Assembly (NCBI RefSeq): GCF_023242315.1
Contig: NZ_JALLIY010000012.1
Span: forward strand, 204,953-268,952
Direction of reading: 5' to 3'
DNA length: 64,000 nt
Source: Pseudomonas sp. MWU13-2105
GTDB taxonomy: Bacteria; Pseudomonadota; Gammaproteobacteria; Pseudomonadales; Pseudomonadaceae
The notes beneath the pieces are model-generated. The model made no database searches. It was given only the letters and a program-made list of their open reading frames with translations, and was not told the origin of the DNA. Made by a program: the position numbers and the translations under genes. Below are positions 62,381 to 64,000 of this stretch, piece by piece. Positions within the stretch are counted from its first letter, which is position 1. Each line of letters begins with the position of its first letter.

Positions 62381-63256
62381 ATGTCATCGTTTCAAGGTAT
62401 CTGGGTTCCCCTCGTCACGCCGTTCGTTAACCAGGCCATCGACTTCGTCGCCCTGCGGCGCCTCGTCACCCATCTGCTGGACAGTGGTGTCGACGGCATC
62501 GTGGTCTGTGGCACCACCGGGGAAGCCGCCGCACTGGGCAAGCACGAACAGCTGGCGGTGCTGGATGCCGTGCTGGAGCTGGTCCCGCCGCAACAGGTGG
62601 TGATGGGCCTGGCGGGCAACAACCTCAGCGAGTTGCTGCAGTTCCAGGGCGAGATACTCAAGCGGCCCCTGGCCGGGCTGCTGGTGCCCGCGCCCTACTA
62701 CATCCGCCCGTCCCAGGCCGGCCTGGAAGCGTTTTTCAAGACTGTCGCCGATGCTTCCAGTGTACCGATCATTGTCTACGACATTCCCTACCGTACCGGG
62801 GTGAGCTTCGAGCAGGCGACCCTGCTCAGGATCGTCGCCCATGACAACATCGTCGCCATCAAGGACTGCGGCGGCAACCTGGGCAACACCCTGGCATTGC
62901 TGGCCAGCGGCCTGGTCGATGTGCTGTGCGGCGAGGACAACCAGATATTCAACGCGCTGTGTCTCGGCGCAACCGGTGCGATTGCCGCCTCGGCGCATAT
63001 CCATCCCGAGTTGTTCGTCCAGTTGCACCGACAGATCCAGGAGCAGCAGCTCGCGGCGGCCAGGGCGACGTTCTTCCAGCTGACACCGCTGATCCAGGCC
63101 TTGTTCGTCGAGCCCAACCCCGGCCCGGTGAAAACCGCCCTCGCCCTCCAGGGATTGATTCGTGACGAGCTGCGCGCGCCCATGCAAACCAGCAGCGAGG
63201 CCACTGTCCGGCGCCTGAAAGACATCCTCGCGGCGCTCAAGCCCGACGCCCGGTAG
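62381..63256 (+). CDS. 4-hydroxy-tetrahydrodipicolinate synthase family (DapA-like) aldolase
   Basis: 292-residue class I aldolase of the DapA/NAL family. The Schiff-base lysine is Lys161 (IVAIKDCGG). Tyr133 (IIVYDIPYRTG) and the CGTTGEAA motif (Thr45-Thr46) align with the DapA active site in the same numbering as E. coli. It probably condenses pyruvate with aspartate semialdehyde. Pseudomonads often carry several paralogues, so it may be a second copy or act on another aldehyde. AGGAG precedes the ATG at 62381. Monocistronic. Confidence 0.87.
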   Translation: MSSFQGIWVPLVTPFVNQAIDFVALRRLVTHLLDSGVDGIVVCGTTGEAAALGKHEQLAVLDAVLELVPPQQVVMGLAGNNLSELLQFQGEILKRPLAGLLVPAPYYIRPSQAGLEAFFKTVADASSVPIIVYDIPYRTGVSFEQATLLRIVAHDNIVAIKDCGGNLGNTLALLASGLVDVLCGEDNQIFNALCLGATGAIAASAHIHPELFVQLHRQIQEQQLAAARATFFQLTPLIQALFVEPNPGPVKTALALQGLIRDELRAPMQTSSEATVRRLKDILAALKPDAR

Positions 63257-63321
63257 AGTCCGGACCAGCGACCCGAGTAGGATATCCAGACTTACGTCAT
63301 GAATCAGAAAAGGAAGTCGAG

Positions 63322-63696
63322 ATGTTCTACCGGATAGCGGCCGACGGGCTGGTGTCGTTTCACCTGCTGTTCATCCTGTTCGTGTTGTTTGGCGGGCTGT
63401 TGGTGCTCAAATGGCGCCGGCTGATCTGGCTGCACCTGCCCGCCGCGACCTGGGGCGTGGCCGTTGAAGTCCTGCATCTGGAGTGCCCGTTGACCCGCTG
63501 GGAAAACCTCTTTCGCCAGGCCGCCGGCCAAGGCGGTTATGGCGAGGGTTTTATCGAGCACTACCTGATTCCGCTGATCTACCCCGCCGGGCTGACACCG
63601 ACGATACAGCTTGGTTTCGGGGCCTTGGTGCTGGCGCTCAACCTCACGGTTTACCTGCGCCTGTTCAAAACCCGAGGCCTGAAAGCCGCCCTCTAG
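63322..63696 (+). CDS. DUF2784 small membrane protein
   Basis: 124 residues with three to four hydrophobic segments (FHLLFILFVLFGGLLVL, WLHLPAATWGVAVEVL, LGFGALVLALNLTVYL). The DUF2784 landmark LECPLTRWENLFRQAAGQ is followed by FIEHYLIPLIYPAGL, including a conserved cysteine and histidine. AAGGA before the ATG supports the start. Function unknown; it lies 65 bp after the DapA-like gene and may be co-transcribed. Confidence 0.87.
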   Translation: MFYRIAADGLVSFHLLFILFVLFGGLLVLKWRRLIWLHLPAATWGVAVEVLHLECPLTRWENLFRQAAGQGGYGEGFIEHYLIPLIYPAGLTPTIQLGFGALVLALNLTVYLRLFKTRGLKAAL

Positions 63697-63762
63697 ACAG
63701 CTCACCGAAGAGCTGCGACGAAACAGCGCTGTTGCCGTCTCTCGGATTGACCACCTGACAAA

Positions 63763-63810
63763 ACCACCATATAGTGTGCCAACGACAAATAAAAACACTA
63801 CATGATGTGC
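63763..63810 (+). promoter_or_regulatory. pair of NrdR-box-like sites upstream of nrdB
   Basis: ACCACCATATAGTGTG (63763-63778) and ACACTACATGATGTGC (63795-63810) both resemble the 16-bp NrdR repressor box. Their starts are 32 bp apart, about three helical turns, which is the usual spacing class for paired NrdR sites ahead of ribonucleotide-reductase genes. Confidence 0.6.
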
Positions 63811-63973
63811 CAGCCTTCTCCTACGGCACCTCTCATCACCCTGGAGCGCCAGGGTTTTCCAATGCCTGCTTGTGCCGTGAATCCTGTTGAACGGGAGCCC
63901 TGAACACGTGTCTACCTGTCTGACGAAAAGGCAGTGAACCAGGCCTACAAACACCCCACACAAGGAATACCTG

Positions 63974-64000
63974 ATGCTCAGCTGGGACGAATTCGACAAG
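63974..64000 (+). CDS. nrdB: ribonucleotide reductase beta subunit NrdB (N-terminal fragment, cut by window end)
   Basis: Only nine codons (MLSWDEFDK) are inside the window. This N-terminus is that of class Ia NrdB in pseudomonads, and AAGGA lies upstream at workable spacing. The NrdR-like sites in front strengthen the assignment. The rest of the gene lies beyond the window. Confidence 0.65.

Overview
The window looks like a chromosomal segment of a Pseudomonas of the P. fluorescens lineage. The basis is protein resemblance (AmpR/AmpC, FabV, PpnN, an NrdB N-terminus, a DUF2790 protein, several LysR/AraC/GlxA regulators), high GC with Pseudomonas codon use, and REP/REPIN-type palindromes of the kind common in this group. 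No rRNA, canonical tRNA, prophage, IS element or CRISPR array is visible.

Layout. (1) 137-12044, minus strand: a two-partner secretion locus reading outer-membrane TpsB transporter, HlyC-type lysine acyltransferase, a ~2460-residue TpsA exoprotein whose C-terminus looks like a GHSRG alpha/beta-hydrolase, then three small lipoprotein genes, a decayed fourth reading frame and an RDD membrane protein. An AraC regulator is divergent at 12291. (2) 13198-19207: an RNA-repair operon. RtcR (CARF-AAA+-HTH) is divergent from a sigma54-type promoter driving a Ro60 orthologue (rsr), three tandem Y-RNA-like modules, the RNA ligase rtcB, an RlaP-like nucleotidyltransferase and an internally deleted rtcA remnant. 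The Y-RNA array is the most striking thing in the window: three different outer helices each preserve pairing around the same internal loop, and the last module carries a circularly permuted tRNA mimic. (3) 19328-24261: a YkgJ-type cysteine-cluster protein, a CBS protein and two overlapping ArnT-like glycosyltransferases. (4) 24503-34609: gamma-glutamyltransferase, a LysR gene divergent from a D-cysteine-desulfhydrase-family gene, a MATE pump, a lipoprotein, a GT2 enzyme and the ampR-ampC pair.

(5) 35061-39938: a putrescine/polyamine utilisation unit (AraC regulator; divergent glutamylpolyamine-synthetase-like enzyme, PotF/SpuD-like binding protein, PuuB-like oxidase). (6) 40045-47329: a seven-gene uptake/catabolic operon (binding protein, ATPase, two permeases, amidase, FAD amine oxidase, RidA) divergent from a GlxA-type regulator, followed by the remnant of a second GlxA regulator and a REPIN. 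(7) 47908-64000: mixed housekeeping and accessory genes, including azlCD, RNase T2, an LpxO-like protein lacking one iron ligand, triclosan-tolerant enoyl-ACP reductase fabV, a PAS-GGDEF cyclase, a two-component pair with tandem GATACA boxes, ppnN, tam, a MarR gene with twin perfect palindromes in front of a flavin monooxygenase, a DapA-family gene and the first nine codons of nrdB behind two NrdR-like boxes.

A recurring theme is gene erosion by internal deletion. rtcA and the GlxA-like remnant both keep N- and C-terminal ends joined in frame, and a lipoprotein-like frame at 718-1041 has lost its 5' half.
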